In this document: positions 6,872 to 14,495 of the stretch, piece by piece
Layout: every line of letters starts with the position of its first letter
How positions within the stretch are numbered: the stretch's first letter is position 1
DNA from: Cytophagales bacterium
GTDB lineage: Bacteria; Bacteroidota; Bacteroidia; Cytophagales; VRUD01
Length of the DNA stretch: 43,920 nucleotides
Reading direction: 5' to 3'
NCBI GenBank assembly: GCA_019456305.1
Contig: VRUD01000033.1
Location: 1 to 43,920 of the forward strand
Program-made: the position numbers and the translations under genes
The notes under the pieces: model-generated
Database searches by the model: none
Told to the model about the DNA's origin: nothing
What the model saw: only the letters and a program-made list of their open reading frames with translations

Positions 6872-8329
6872 TTAACGAATTATCTTAAAAAGCCTGTTCC
6901 ACCGGATCTTGCTATTTTTAAAGCTAAATAGTTTTCCATCAGGGTCTAACGAGAGCCAGATAAACAAAGCTTTGCCAACAACATGATCTGCAGGTACAAA
7001 TCCCCAGAACCTTGAATCTAATGAGTTGTCCCTGTTGTCGCCCATCATGAAGTAATAATCCTGCTGAAAGGTATATTCATTCACTACTTTTCCATCAATA
7101 TAAAGTGTATCATATTTTACTTCAGCGTCTTCCCACCCTTCGTAATGTGTGATCAACAATTCATAAAAGGGCAGTGTATGAGGGGTGATCTTTACAGTTG
7201 TGCCTTTTTGGGGAATAGTAACAGGCCCAAAATGATGTTCATTCCATCTGCAATCCCAGCTTTTCCACATAAAACTTGCTGAACAAGGGAAAATACGATT
7301 TTCTTTTTCTTCTTTAGTTCTCTTTAATGGTATTATATTTTTAATAAACGGCACCGATTTTAGTTTCTTTACAGTTTTATTTTTTGTCCAAATAACATAA
7401 CCACCCTGGACTAATTGAAACTCTGTGATGTCATATTTTTTAAAGACCCTGTCCTTGATTATAGCATCTGTTACAGCCAGATACCGATGCTGCATTTCAG
7501 GTAAATTTTCTGTAGGCACTTCATTAATAAGTACCTGCCCATCCCTTACTTCTAATTTATCACCTGCAATGCCTATACACCGTTTAATATAATTTGTTTT
7601 AAGGTCAACCGGGCACTCAGGACAAGGATCCTGAATTAATGAAGAAAGAAAGACGGGTGGAAAATTAAAAACCACCACATCGTTATTTTTGATTTTTGAA
7701 AGGCCTGGCAGCCGATACTGCGGTAACTGGATCCATGTAAGATAGGATGGAATGTCAGTACCCCAAATCTTTTGATGGGTTAAGGGCATTTGTAGCGGAG
7801 TTTTGGGTGTTCTTGCACCATAATGCATTTTGCTTACAAACAAAAAATCACCTACCAGCAGAGATTTTTCCATGGAGGGTGTAGGAATTGTAAAAGCTTC
7901 TAAAAATGCCCATCGAATGAGCGTTGCAGCAACTACAGCAAAAACAATTGCCTCAGGCCATCCCCCGTATCTTGATCTATTTCGGGTCACTCCCTGAACA
8001 TCTGTCATTTTAATTACATTTATTTTCCTGTCTAATGTTTCAATTTTAACTTCATCCCGGGTACCCGGGACCAAGGCTGCCGGTCTGTCTTCAATGATCT
8101 TCCCATGAATTATGCTGCCATTTTTTAAAAAGACTACATCTGTTTTTTTACTGGATGTAATAATTAAGGTAAGAATAATTATCTCGGAAATTATATAAAG
8201 TACAAAAGCAGGGTATAATTCTACATTGGTTGTTAAAAATACAAAGAAGAATAAAAGAAAAACAATTGCAGAGATTGTAACAAAGGTAGATTTTTTGTCT
8301 TTAAAAAGTTTACTTTTTATTTGTTTCAT
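6872..8329 (-). CDS. lepB: Signal peptidase I, long Bacteroidota form
   Basis: Cleaves signal peptides of exported proteins on the outer face of the inner membrane. The protein is 485 residues. Two N-terminal membrane helices (about 17-33 and 38-58) are followed by a small beta-rich domain (62-115), another hydrophobic segment (about 126-140), then the catalytic region: Ser152 in 'TIPTPSMEKSLLVGDFLFVS', Lys249 in 'NYIKRCIGIAGDKLEV' and box E 'GDNRDNSLDSRFWGFVP' near residue 440. E. coli LepB is 324 residues; large inserts between boxes are usual in this phylum. Residues 83-93 ('RPAALVPGTRD') are encoded by a perfect 16-bp palindrome at 8055-8070 related to copies in argS and the M23 gene. brnA lies 15 bases upstream. 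Confidence 0.95.
   Translation of the reverse strand: MKQIKSKLFKDKKSTFVTISAIVFLLFFFVFLTTNVELYPAFVLYIISEIIILTLIITSSKKTDVVFLKNGSIIHGKIIEDRPAALVPGTRDEVKIETLDRKINVIKMTDVQGVTRNRSRYGGWPEAIVFAVVAATLIRWAFLEAFTIPTPSMEKSLLVGDFLFVSKMHYGARTPKTPLQMPLTHQKIWGTDIPSYLTWIQLPQYRLPGLSKIKNNDVVVFNFPPVFLSSLIQDPCPECPVDLKTNYIKRCIGIAGDKLEVRDGQVLINEVPTENLPEMQHRYLAVTDAIIKDRVFKKYDITEFQLVQGGYVIWTKNKTVKKLKSVPFIKNIIPLKRTKEEKENRIFPCSASFMWKSWDCRWNEHHFGPVTIPQKGTTVKITPHTLPFYELLITHYEGWEDAEVKYDTLYIDGKVVNEYTFQQDYYFMMGDNRDNSLDSRFWGFVPADHVVGKALFIWLSLDPDGKLFSFKNSKIRWNRLFKIIR
8055..8070. repeat. 16-bp palindrome inside lepB (TCCCGRGTACYCGGGA family)
   Basis: TCCCGGGTACCCGGGA is a perfect palindrome, much more GC-rich than its surroundings. 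It is in frame and read as 'VPGTR' in LepB. Relatives lie at 16165, 17229, 32182 and 32736; the flank 'ACCAAGGCTGC' also resembles the argS copy ('ACAAAGGCCGC'). Confidence 0.85.
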
Positions 8330-8344
8330 TTTTGTTAATTTGTT

Positions 8345-8599
8345 TTAAACCTTTTGTTTAATATGATAAATTTTTTCTATTTTTTCAGAAAGCCACATTT
8401 TAATAATAATTTCTTTTGATACATTTAATTTCATAGCTTCTTTATCAAGAATATCAATTATCCATTGAGGCATATCAAGGTTAATTTTTTTAACCACAAT
8501 AGCTTTATCAAAGTCCATATAATCACTAATATCTTCACAATTATCAAATTTCTTATCAAGATCTTTAGCAGAAATATTTTTTTTATTTGACTTTTTCAT
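8345..8599 (-). CDS. brnA: BrnA-like antitoxin
   Basis: An 84-residue protein encoded directly downstream of, and overlapping by 17 bases, a BrnT-like toxin gene. Its C-terminal half ('VVKKINLDMPQWIIDILDKE ... VSKEIIIKMWLSEKIEK') has the look of a ribbon-helix-helix DNA-binding domain as in BrnA/CopG antitoxins, which neutralise the toxin and repress their own promoter. The N-terminal half is charged and probably forms the toxin-binding part. The gene order toxin then antitoxin is the normal brnTA order. Assignment rests mainly on the neighbour and RHH-like pattern. Confidence 0.75.
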   Translation of the reverse strand: MKKSNKKNISAKDLDKKFDNCEDISDYMDFDKAIVVKKINLDMPQWIIDILDKEAMKLNVSKEIIIKMWLSEKIEKIYHIKQKV

Positions 8600-8852
8600 A
8601 GTAATACTTTTGTAATTTTTTATCTGCCCGGTGGCAGCTTATTAATCTAATAATAGATTCTCTATATAAGAAAACACACGTATAAATTTTGTTATTATAT
8701 TTTGAAATGATAAAATATCGTTGTTCTTCTTTAATTTTTTTGGCAGGTACTATTACATATTCATGATCCCATAATTTTTCAGCCTCTTCCAGACTAATTC
8801 CATGTTTTTTGAGATTGCTAATATTTTTATCATTGTCATATTCAAATTGCAT
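8583..8852 (-). CDS. brnT: BrnT-family ribonuclease toxin
   Basis: An 89-residue protein with the BrnT signature: 'FEYDNDKNISNLKKHGISLE' at residues 3-22, then 'AEKLWDH', a central beta-sheet ('RYFIISKYNNKIYTCVFLYR') and 'IIRLISCHRADKKLQKYYYE' at the C-terminus. BrnT has a RelE-like fold and cleaves RNA, halting translation under stress; the conserved C-terminal 'RLIScRxAdkkE' segment carries active-site residues, here with Leu-Gln in place of the usual Glu-Arg pair. It is the first gene of a toxin-antitoxin operon with brnA, behind a good promoter match at 8888-8920. Confidence 0.88.
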   Translation of the reverse strand: MQFEYDNDKNISNLKKHGISLEEAEKLWDHEYVIVPAKKIKEEQRYFIISKYNNKIYTCVFLYRESIIRLISCHRADKKLQKYYYEKVK

Positions 8853-8887
8853 ATTGGTAAAATACGAGAAATAATTTCATTTTGGTA

Positions 8888-8920
8888 CAAAGTTAGTAAA
8901 AAATTAATTACTATTTACAA
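8888..8920 (-). promoter_or_regulatory. Promoter of the brnT-brnA operon
   Basis: Minus-strand TAACTTTG (8895-8888) fits the Bacteroidota -7 box TAnnTTTG; TTG (8920-8918) lies 22 bases upstream. The predicted start near 8881 leaves a leader of about 30 bases before brnT. Confidence 0.5.
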
Positions 8921-8991
8921 GTATCCGGGAGTCAATATCATTACCCAACATCTAATATCCAGCAACCAGCAACAATAACCATGACAGATAA

Positions 8992-9068
8992 CTATAACGT
9001 GCGGGCTAAAATTAGTGCTTTGGCTTGTGTTTGGCTCTGTGCGGCATTAATTTTAGCTAAGTGTTAGC
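8992..9068 (-). mobile_element. attC-like recombination site downstream of the lipoprotein gene
   Basis: Read on the minus strand this begins GCTAACACTTAGC (9068-9056) and ends CCGCACGTTATAG (9004-8992). The segments GCTAAAATTA (9057-9048) and TAATTTTAGC (9014-9005) pair as the stem, with TAAC/GTTA at the outer ends and about 30 unpaired or weakly paired bases between. This is the R''-L''-loop-L'-R' plan of an integron attC site, about 77 bp. It starts 9 bases after the stop codon of the upstream gene, where a cassette attC should lie. The outer boxes match the consensus only loosely (the AAC and GTT triplets are conserved). Confidence 0.55.
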
Positions 9069-9746
9069 AATAGTTTTTTATTTCATTGTCAATTCATTCG
9101 AACTAGTAGAAATTGCTTTATTATCACTGAACTCTATAGACAAATAAAAAACTGTATTAGCTGTGTCTTGCAATTGGCTTCTATCTATAAAGAAGATTAG
9201 TGATTCGTTTTCGTGCTTAGGTCCTAGAAAAACGTTGCCATATTCCACTTCCTGTTGCGAATTAAAAGTTGTGATGAAATCTTGGATGTTCTCAAAACTT
9301 AGTCCCGCAGCGCAATCACAGTTCTCTGCGAGACGTTGACACCCCACTCTGTTTAAAGTTTTAGGTAAATATCCATTCTTTGAGGTGTCTCCAACGACAT
9401 AAAGGCTTTTTCCTTCGGGCTGTTCCGAAATACTAAATTTTGTAATTGTTTCATTACAGCCTTTCCAGCCTTCTGGGTCATACATAATTCCACCGGTTGG
9501 ACTGTTTTCATCAGAATAATATTCTCTTTCCATGTGTATTATTATTCCAATAGTTTCCGTGCTATCTGTTATGGTAGTCTCAGAAAAATCAGTACATGCA
9601 GAATTAGGTCCTTCTCGATAACTTCCGATTTGAATTTCTGCTCGGACTATTCGATAATGATCTTTTACCTTCTCTCCGATACAAGAAGAGAGCACGATTC
9701 CTAATATGAAATAGATGAGTATAGAGTTCCTCATAATTATTGCTAA
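8998..9746 (-). mobile_element. Candidate lone integron-type gene cassette (lipoprotein cargo)
   Basis: On the minus strand a GTTAGCA core (9747-9741) lies six bases before the ATG of the lipoprotein gene, and the attC-like site 9068-8992 follows the stop. Cutting at G^TT on both sides gives a 749-bp unit. Without it, the flanks would join as TATAACATCCAGCAACC, which fits the CAGCAACCAGC word repeat on both sides (8958-8975 and 9749-9760). No integrase gene is present in the window. Function as a cassette is inferred, not shown. Confidence 0.5.
9078..9734 (-). CDS. Lipoprotein of unknown function, cassette cargo
   Basis: I do not recognise the family. ATG at 9734 gives 218 residues beginning 'MRNSILIYFILGIVLSSCIG', a lipoprotein signal with lipobox LSSC, so the mature protein should be lipid-anchored. 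The mature part is beta-rich, has several Cys ('NSACTDF', 'EGWKGCNET', 'GCQRLAENCDC') that may pair, and ends in a strand-rich segment. The frame is open 23 codons further upstream, but those codons come from the CAGCAACCAGC word repeat and the dapB end, so the lipoprotein start is better. The close fit of start and stop to the attC-like boundaries is why it is treated as cassette cargo. Confidence 0.75.
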   Translation of the reverse strand: MRNSILIYFILGIVLSSCIGEKVKDHYRIVRAEIQIGSYREGPNSACTDFSETTITDSTETIGIIIHMEREYYSDENSPTGGIMYDPEGWKGCNETITKFSISEQPEGKSLYVVGDTSKNGYLPKTLNRVGCQRLAENCDCAAGLSFENIQDFITTFNSQQEVEYGNVFLGPKHENESLIFFIDRSQLQDTANTVFYLSIEFSDNKAISTSSNELTMK

Positions 9747-9762
9747 CATCCAGCAACCAGCA

Positions 9763-10503
9763 TCAAGTATCAAGCCCCAACATATCCTCCATTCCAAAAA
9801 CACCTTTTTTACCTATCATCCATTCAGCGGCTAATACAGCCCCCTCAGCAAACCCTTTCCTGCTATGTGCACTGTGACTTATTTCAATGCTATCAACGTC
9901 CGAATCATACTTTATTATATGTGTTCCGGGGACATTATTTTCTCTTTTTGAAACAATGACCACTTCCTCTGATTTACTACTGCCACTGCCACTACTACTT
10001 TTTACATTAACCCACTTTTTCTTTCTATCAATTGATCCAATAATATCATTGGCAAGGCTGATTGCTGTCCCACTAGGGGCATCCAATTTTTCAGTATGGT
10101 GTGTTTCTTCCAATGAGACATTATATTGCAGATAATTATTCATCATGCGGGCAATTAATTTATTAAAATGAAACAACAAATTTACACCAATGCTAAAATT
10201 TGAGGCATAAAAAAATGATCCATCGTTTTCTTTACATAATTTATCAATTTCTTTCTTTTTGTCCAGCCATCCTGTAGTGCCTGAAACCACAGGAATATTT
10301 TTTTCTATACAAAACTTAATATTGCCGTAAGCAGCGCCTGGTTTGGTGAATTCTATGGCAACATCAATATTTTCTAATGATATATCCTGCAATTCAGCGC
10401 TATTATTTGCGTTGATCTTACAGGTTATCCGGTGATCTCTTTTCAGCGCTGTTTGCTCAATGGCTTTTCCCATTTTACCGTAGCCAAGCAATAATATATT
10501 CAT
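9763..10503 (-). CDS. dapB: 4-hydroxy-tetrahydrodipicolinate reductase
   Basis: NAD(P)H-dependent reductase of the diaminopimelate/lysine pathway, which feeds peptidoglycan. The 246-residue protein starts with the Rossmann motif 'MNILLLGYGKMGKAIEQ' (compressed GxGxMG form), then 'VAIEFTKPGAAYGNI', 'IPVVSGTTGWLD', 'FYASNFSIGVNLLFHF' and the catalytic His-Lys segment 'EETHHTEKLDAPSGTAISLA' with His and Lys of the HHxxKxDAPSGTA signature. 'SHSAHSRKGFAEGAVLAAEW' is the C-terminal signature. The last residues ('GLDT') are encoded by the word repeat at 9749-9783. The gene stands alone; a weak -7 box TATATTTG lies at 10581-10574. Confidence 0.97.
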   Translation of the reverse strand: MNILLLGYGKMGKAIEQTALKRDHRITCKINANNSAELQDISLENIDVAIEFTKPGAAYGNIKFCIEKNIPVVSGTTGWLDKKKEIDKLCKENDGSFFYASNFSIGVNLLFHFNKLIARMMNNYLQYNVSLEETHHTEKLDAPSGTAISLANDIIGSIDRKKKWVNVKSSSGSGSSKSEEVVIVSKRENNVPGTHIIKYDSDVDSIEISHSAHSRKGFAEGAVLAAEWMIGKKGVFGMEDMLGLDT

Positions 10504-10573
10504 AAATAAGTTTTCTAAAAAGTTTGTAAAAGTATATAATTATATTAACTTACCCCAAATTTCTATTCCGATG

Positions 10574-10581
10574 CAAATATA
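10574..10581 (-). promoter_or_regulatory. Possible -7 box upstream of dapB
   Basis: TATATTTG on the minus strand matches TAnnTTTG and lies about 70 bases before the dapB ATG. No clear -33 TTTG is present, so this is weak. Confidence 0.3.
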
Positions 10582-10679
10582 CCTAATCTGTAAAAGGGTT
10601 TATTAAAAGTAAAGATTGAGTTTCTTAGTTTACTTTGCTTTTTAAAAAGTGGGATGGCAATATTTTATACAATTCGGAT

Positions 10680-11153
10680 TTACTGAGGAATTGCATTTTC
10701 CAGTTCCTGTAAAGTGAGCTTACCTTCATGAAAAAAGGTATAATTTTTAGCGTTATTGATTATCAAAGTGGCAGGAATAGAACCTGTCCATTTTTCGTTG
10801 ATCTGAGGGATCCAGGTATTTTCGTCTGGTTCGTCTAATAAAACCACTTTTGACCTGATCTTGTTTTTTGTTAGGAATTTTTTTAACTTACCTACCTGTT
10901 TAGGAAAATCAAGGCTAACTAATAGTACTTTTACTTTCTCATCAGAATGATTTTTCTTGATCTGCTCAAACAAAGGTAATTCTTCAAGGCAAGGCCGGCA
11001 CCACGTAGCCCAGAAATTGACAACATAAGTGGTATCATTGCGTACTTCGTAGTATGATTTTAATTCGGATAATGAAACTATTTTTACAGTTTGTGCTTTA
11101 AGTATAAATGAGAAAGCAATTAAGAATAAGGCTAATATTGTTTTATTCATCAT
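10680..11153 (-). CDS. Exported TlpA-like thioredoxin-fold protein
   Basis: The 157-residue protein has a signal peptide (residues 1-20, 'LIAFSFILKAQ') and one thioredoxin fold with the redox motif WCRPC in 'VVNFWATWCRPCLEELPLFE' (about residues 44-63). The cis-Pro is in 'GSIPATLIIN' near residue 127. TlpA/ResA-type proteins reduce or isomerise disulfides in the periplasm, often for cytochrome c maturation or oxidative defence; no partner gene here fixes which. It is about the usual size for a single-domain TlpA. It stands alone, with a word-repeat hairpin upstream. Confidence 0.88.
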   Translation of the reverse strand: MMNKTILALFLIAFSFILKAQTVKIVSLSELKSYYEVRNDTTYVVNFWATWCRPCLEELPLFEQIKKNHSDEKVKVLLVSLDFPKQVGKLKKFLTKNKIRSKVVLLDEPDENTWIPQINEKWTGSIPATLIINNAKNYTFFHEGKLTLQELENAIPQ

Positions 11154-11209
11154 TTTTGTAATTTCATGTAAATGTCATAATTTTGCTACCCAATAACAAA
11201 AAAATATTG

Positions 11210-11415
11210 CCACTAAAGCACAAAAGCACTAAATCCCACGAAAGCAGTTTGCAGTTGGCAGTAGGCAATAAGCAGTAGGCAATAGGCAAATAGGTAGGCA
11301 ATATTGCCTACTGCCTACTGCCAACTGCCAATTTCTTTAGTGGGATTTTGTGATTTAGTCCCCCCAAAGGCGGGATTGTGGCAAAACAAACTAAATTCCC
11401 CCGATTGCATCGGGG
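11210..11415. repeat. Word-repeat hairpin plus GC-rich palindrome before a TlpA gene
   Basis: CACTAAAGCACAAAAGCACT words (11213-11232) and their rough complement TTTAGTGGGATTTTGTG (11336-11352) form the outer pair. Inside, tandem GCAGTAGGCAATA words (11250-11290) face TTGCCTACTGCCTACTGCC (11304-11322). At 11399-11415 is a GC palindrome CCCCGATTGCATCGGGG with trailing CAGGC, a form also found inside argS. No gene is seen in the 11154-11443 gap. Confidence 0.8.
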
Positions 11416-11443
11416 CAGGCGATACAATAAATTATATAGCAGG

Positions 11444-12958
11444 ATGAAGAATTATATTCTTAAAATAATAGTTTTTGTTTGCGCTTTTATAATCAGTGTA
11501 AAATCTTTTGCAGGAGATGGTTATATCATCAGGATCAAGGTCAGTGGAATTAAAGACACTGTTTGCTTTCTCGCAAATCATTACGGAGGCAAACAATACT
11601 ATAAGGATACTGCCAGGGTAGATGCAAACGGAGTATTTATTTTCAAAGGAGATAAAGCATTGCCGGGAGGTATCTACTTAGTCATAATTCCGGGTACAAA
11701 ATATTTTGAATTTTTGGTCACCGAGCAAAATATTTCAATAGAAACAGACACGCTGAATCTCGTTGGAAACTTGAAGGTCAAACGCTCTGAGGAGAATAAA
11801 TTATTTTACGGATACATCAGGTATATCAATAATAAAAGAAAGGAAATTGGCCCGCTGAGAAAAGCGCTGAGAGCTATAAAGGATAATGAAGATTCAACCG
11901 CATTGTTAAAAGAACGAATTGCTAAAATTGACGAAGAAGTTAATAATTACCAGCTAACATTCATTAAAGAGCACTCAACTACTCTATCCGCTAAAATATT
12001 TAAAGCATCAATGGAAATAAAAATTCCGGAGACACCGATCCTTAAAAACGGTAGAAAAGATTCGTTGTTTGCTTATAGATACTATAGAGCGCATTTTTTT
12101 GATAATGTTGACCTTTCTGATGACAGGTTGTTGAGAACTCCGATCATACACAATAAGATTATAAAATTCATTCAAAAAATGACTCCGCAGATACCTGATT
12201 CTATCAATAAAGCGGCTGATTTTGTTGTGGAAAAAACAAGAGCAAACAAAGAAGTATTCAAATATGTAGTCCACTGGATCACGAATACTTATGAAAAATC
12301 AAAGATAATGGGTATGGATGCAGTGTTTGTGCATATGGCTGAGAATTATTATATGACTGACGATGTTTACTGGATAGATTCAACCCAGCGATTCAGGATA
12401 AGCGAGAGGGTGAAAACGTTAAAACCGCTGTTGATCGGGAAAAAAGCCAAAAATTTAATAATGAAAGATGTTCATGAAAAGCAGGTCTATTCTCTGCATG
12501 ATTTTTCCGGCCAATATACTATCCGCTTATTATCCGGAGCGGACTGCAAAGAAAACCGGAGCTATACGGTTCTGCCTTTAAAAGCCAGGTTTACGATTCT
12601 TTGTTTCTGGGACCCGGATTGCGGGCATTGTAAAAAAACCATACCGAAGCTTGAAGCTGTCTATCAAAAATATAAAAGAGATGATGTTGAAATTTACGGT
12701 GTTTGTACTGAAGCTGTTCTTACTAAATGCATTGCTTTTATTGAAAAGTATAATTTGACATGGCTGAATGTAGCTGATCCCTGTTATCAAAATAACTTCC
12801 GAGCTGACTATGATATCAGCAGCACGCCTAAAATATTCCTTTTAGATGAAAATAAAAAAATAATAGCTAAACAGCTTGATGTGAAGCAATTGGATGATTT
12901 TTTGGCGAGATTGCTGAATAAAAAGATAGAACCCGAACAGGAAGAGGGTAGTGAGTAG
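11444..12958 (+). CDS. Periplasmic TlpA-family thiol-disulfide protein with DUF4369-like N-terminus
   Basis: ATG at 11444 gives 504 residues with a signal peptide ('MKNYILKIIVFVCAFIISVK'). The first 90 mature residues are a beta domain of the DUF4369 kind ('GTKYFEFLVTEQNISIETD'), followed by a long helical middle (about 115-330) like the DUF5106 region of Bacteroidota TlpA proteins. The C-terminal thioredoxin fold (about 355-490) has the motif CGHC in 'FTILCFWDPDCGHCKKTIPK' and the cis-Pro in 'ISSTPKIFLLDE'. It probably exchanges disulfides on periplasmic proteins. The frame extends upstream to 11378 but that part is the repeat region. Confidence 0.88.
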   Translation: MKNYILKIIVFVCAFIISVKSFAGDGYIIRIKVSGIKDTVCFLANHYGGKQYYKDTARVDANGVFIFKGDKALPGGIYLVIIPGTKYFEFLVTEQNISIETDTLNLVGNLKVKRSEENKLFYGYIRYINNKRKEIGPLRKALRAIKDNEDSTALLKERIAKIDEEVNNYQLTFIKEHSTTLSAKIFKASMEIKIPETPILKNGRKDSLFAYRYYRAHFFDNVDLSDDRLLRTPIIHNKIIKFIQKMTPQIPDSINKAADFVVEKTRANKEVFKYVVHWITNTYEKSKIMGMDAVFVHMAENYYMTDDVYWIDSTQRFRISERVKTLKPLLIGKKAKNLIMKDVHEKQVYSLHDFSGQYTIRLLSGADCKENRSYTVLPLKARFTILCFWDPDCGHCKKTIPKLEAVYQKYKRDDVEIYGVCTEAVLTKCIAFIEKYNLTWLNVADPCYQNNFRADYDISSTPKIFLLDENKKIIAKQLDVKQLDDFLARLLNKKIEPEQEEGSE

Positions 12959-13020
12959 TGATGTCTAAGACTATGACAAATGACTAAAAACCTTTCGCTG
13001 TTCGCCAATTACAACTTACA

Positions 13021-13090
13021 GTACAAATAACCCGCGATATAAATATCGCGCTACAGGCAGCACGAAATTTATTTTGTGCTGAAAAGAAAT
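13021..13090. repeat. REP-like palindrome pair, left of the transposase relic
   Basis: CGCGATATAAATATCGCG (13033-13050) is a near-perfect palindrome, followed by a second stem CAGCAC...GTGCTG (13057-13079). The same unit recurs at 13391 and 13471 on the other side of the relic gene. Confidence 0.75.
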
Positions 13091-13106
13091 ATTTATACAA
13101 ATTATA

Positions 13107-13298
13107 CTAAAGATAATCAGGATTATAATAAGTTCCTTTCCAATCATCCCAATTTTCTACCAATCCGGCATTAACTGGATTTTCAATAATATAATATATT
13201 ATCCTTTCTTTCTCATTATCGTCTCTCACAGTGATAAAATAATCGGTTTCTGATAAAAGAAATAAATGTGGTAAGTTTCTATTATATTTGGTTTTCAT
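13107..13298 (-). pseudogene. Relic of a REP-associated tyrosine transposase (RAYT, Y1_Tnp)
   Basis: The 63-residue frame joins an N-terminal RAYT-like start ('MKTKYNRNLPHLFLLSETDY', then FITVR) directly to a C-terminal RAYT end ('YYIIENPVNAGLVENWDDWK', then GTYYNPDYL). The 100 or so residues between, with the HUH metal motif, are gone, so it cannot be active. RAYTs are IS200/IS605-like single-strand transposases that mobilise REP palindromes. The three REP-like units at 13033, 13391 and 13471 fit that role. The junction is in frame, which may mean a clean internal deletion. Confidence 0.7.
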
Positions 13299-13369
13299 AA
13301 TACGATGATTTACTTATCCTTGAATAATGTAATTCTAATGACATGAATTATTAAATTAAAAAATGCAAA

Positions 13370-13512
13370 ATTAATACCACATAACGATCAGCGATATAAA
13401 TATCGCGCTACAAGTAAAACGATTTTTTTTTGTAGCACGATATTTATTTCGTGGAACAATATAACGACCAGCGATATAAATATCGCGCTAAAGTCAGCAC
13501 GGAATTTATTTT
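13370..13512. repeat. Two further REP-like palindrome units, right of the relic
   Basis: GCGATATAAATATCGC occurs at 13391-13406 and 13471-13486, each preceded by CGATCA or CGACCA and followed by a CGCTA(C/A)A tail. The stem GTAGCACGATATTTATTTCG (13432-13451) and 'CAGCACGGAATTTATT' (13495-13510) are the second halves of the units. The last copy overlaps the stop codon of the cation-efflux gene at 13506. Confidence 0.75.
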
Positions 13513-14366
13513 AGTTCACATTTCTCATTTTCATATTCCACTTCCAAAGTAACATGTTGAATATTGAGATGAGAGACCAGGGATTTCACTTTTTCTTTTA
13601 TCATGATTATATCCTTTTGGGAAATATTTTCCTTAATCACTACATGGGTGGTGAGCACGTGTTGTTCACCATCAAGCGACCAGGTTTGTGTATGGTGAAC
13701 TGATTGCACATCATCAATTGTAATAATTTTATTTTCGATTTCACTAATATTAATTTGTTCCGGAGTTCCTTGAAGGAAAACAAATAAAGTTTTTTTCAAA
13801 TATTTTAAGCCATTGTAGAGTACATATAAGGTAATAAGGATTGACAGAATGGGGTCAAGGATATAAATTTCTTTAAACATCAGCACGATACTCACAATCA
13901 ATATGGCTGCCCAGCCCAATACATCTTCCAGTAAATGCCATGTTATAACCCGTTCGTTGAGCGTTTTTCCACCTTTTAAGCGCAGTACCGCCAACCCATT
14001 CACTATGATCCCTCCAAGGGCAAAGAAAAACATCCCTTCCGCATAAGATGGTTCAGGATTAATAATTCTCGGTATTGCTTTAGAAAGTATATATAAAGAG
14101 CCTCCTACCAGGATCAGGCCATTTATTAAAGCTCCAAGTAAAGAAAAACGCCTGTAGCCGAAGGTAAAGTTTTTGCTTGCTTTTTTAGCAGAAAATCTTT
14201 CCAGGTACCAGGCAAGACCAAGCGAAAAGCTATCCCCCAGGTCGTGCAAGGCGTCTGACAGGATTGCTATACTATTTGTCCATATCCCTCCGAATATTTC
14301 TATAATGGTAAAACAGAGGTTGAGGAAGAAAGCAACTTTAATATTGCCGGTACTGTTTTTGGTCAT
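13506..14366 (-). CDS. Cation diffusion facilitator (Zn/Co/Cd efflux)
   Basis: An inner-membrane proton antiporter that exports divalent metals, probably zinc. From the ATG at 14366 ('MTKNSTGNIKVAFFLNLCFT') it has 286 residues, six membrane helices over about residues 10-190 and a cytoplasmic C-terminal domain with dimer-interface pattern ('SVHHTQTWSLDGEQHVLTTH'). The Zn-site motifs HxxxD appear as 'SDALHDLGDSF' in helix 2 and 'WHLLEDVLGW' in helix 5. This is the CzcD/ZitB subgroup. A GTG 15 codons upstream (14411) lies in a CACTAAAGC word repeat and is less likely as start. The stop codon is inside a REP-like repeat. Confidence 0.92.
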   Translation of the reverse strand: MTKNSTGNIKVAFFLNLCFTIIEIFGGIWTNSIAILSDALHDLGDSFSLGLAWYLERFSAKKASKNFTFGYRRFSLLGALINGLILVGGSLYILSKAIPRIINPEPSYAEGMFFFALGGIIVNGLAVLRLKGGKTLNERVITWHLLEDVLGWAAILIVSIVLMFKEIYILDPILSILITLYVLYNGLKYLKKTLFVFLQGTPEQINISEIENKIITIDDVQSVHHTQTWSLDGEQHVLTTHVVIKENISQKDIIMIKEKVKSLVSHLNIQHVTLEVEYENEKCELK

Positions 14367-14495
14367 TGGTTTAATTAATTGTATCGGGATTTTAATGTTT
14401 TCTTTTGCCACTAAAGCTCAAAAGCACTAAATCCCACTAAATTATTTAACAAATCGTTTGATTCCCTGCCCTATATTTACAATCATTTTATGAAG

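Noticed and set aside
11378-11443. N-terminal extension of the TlpA-family gene
   Set aside because: The codons are derived from the CCCCGATTGCATCGGGG palindrome region; the ATG at 11444 starts a proper signal peptide.
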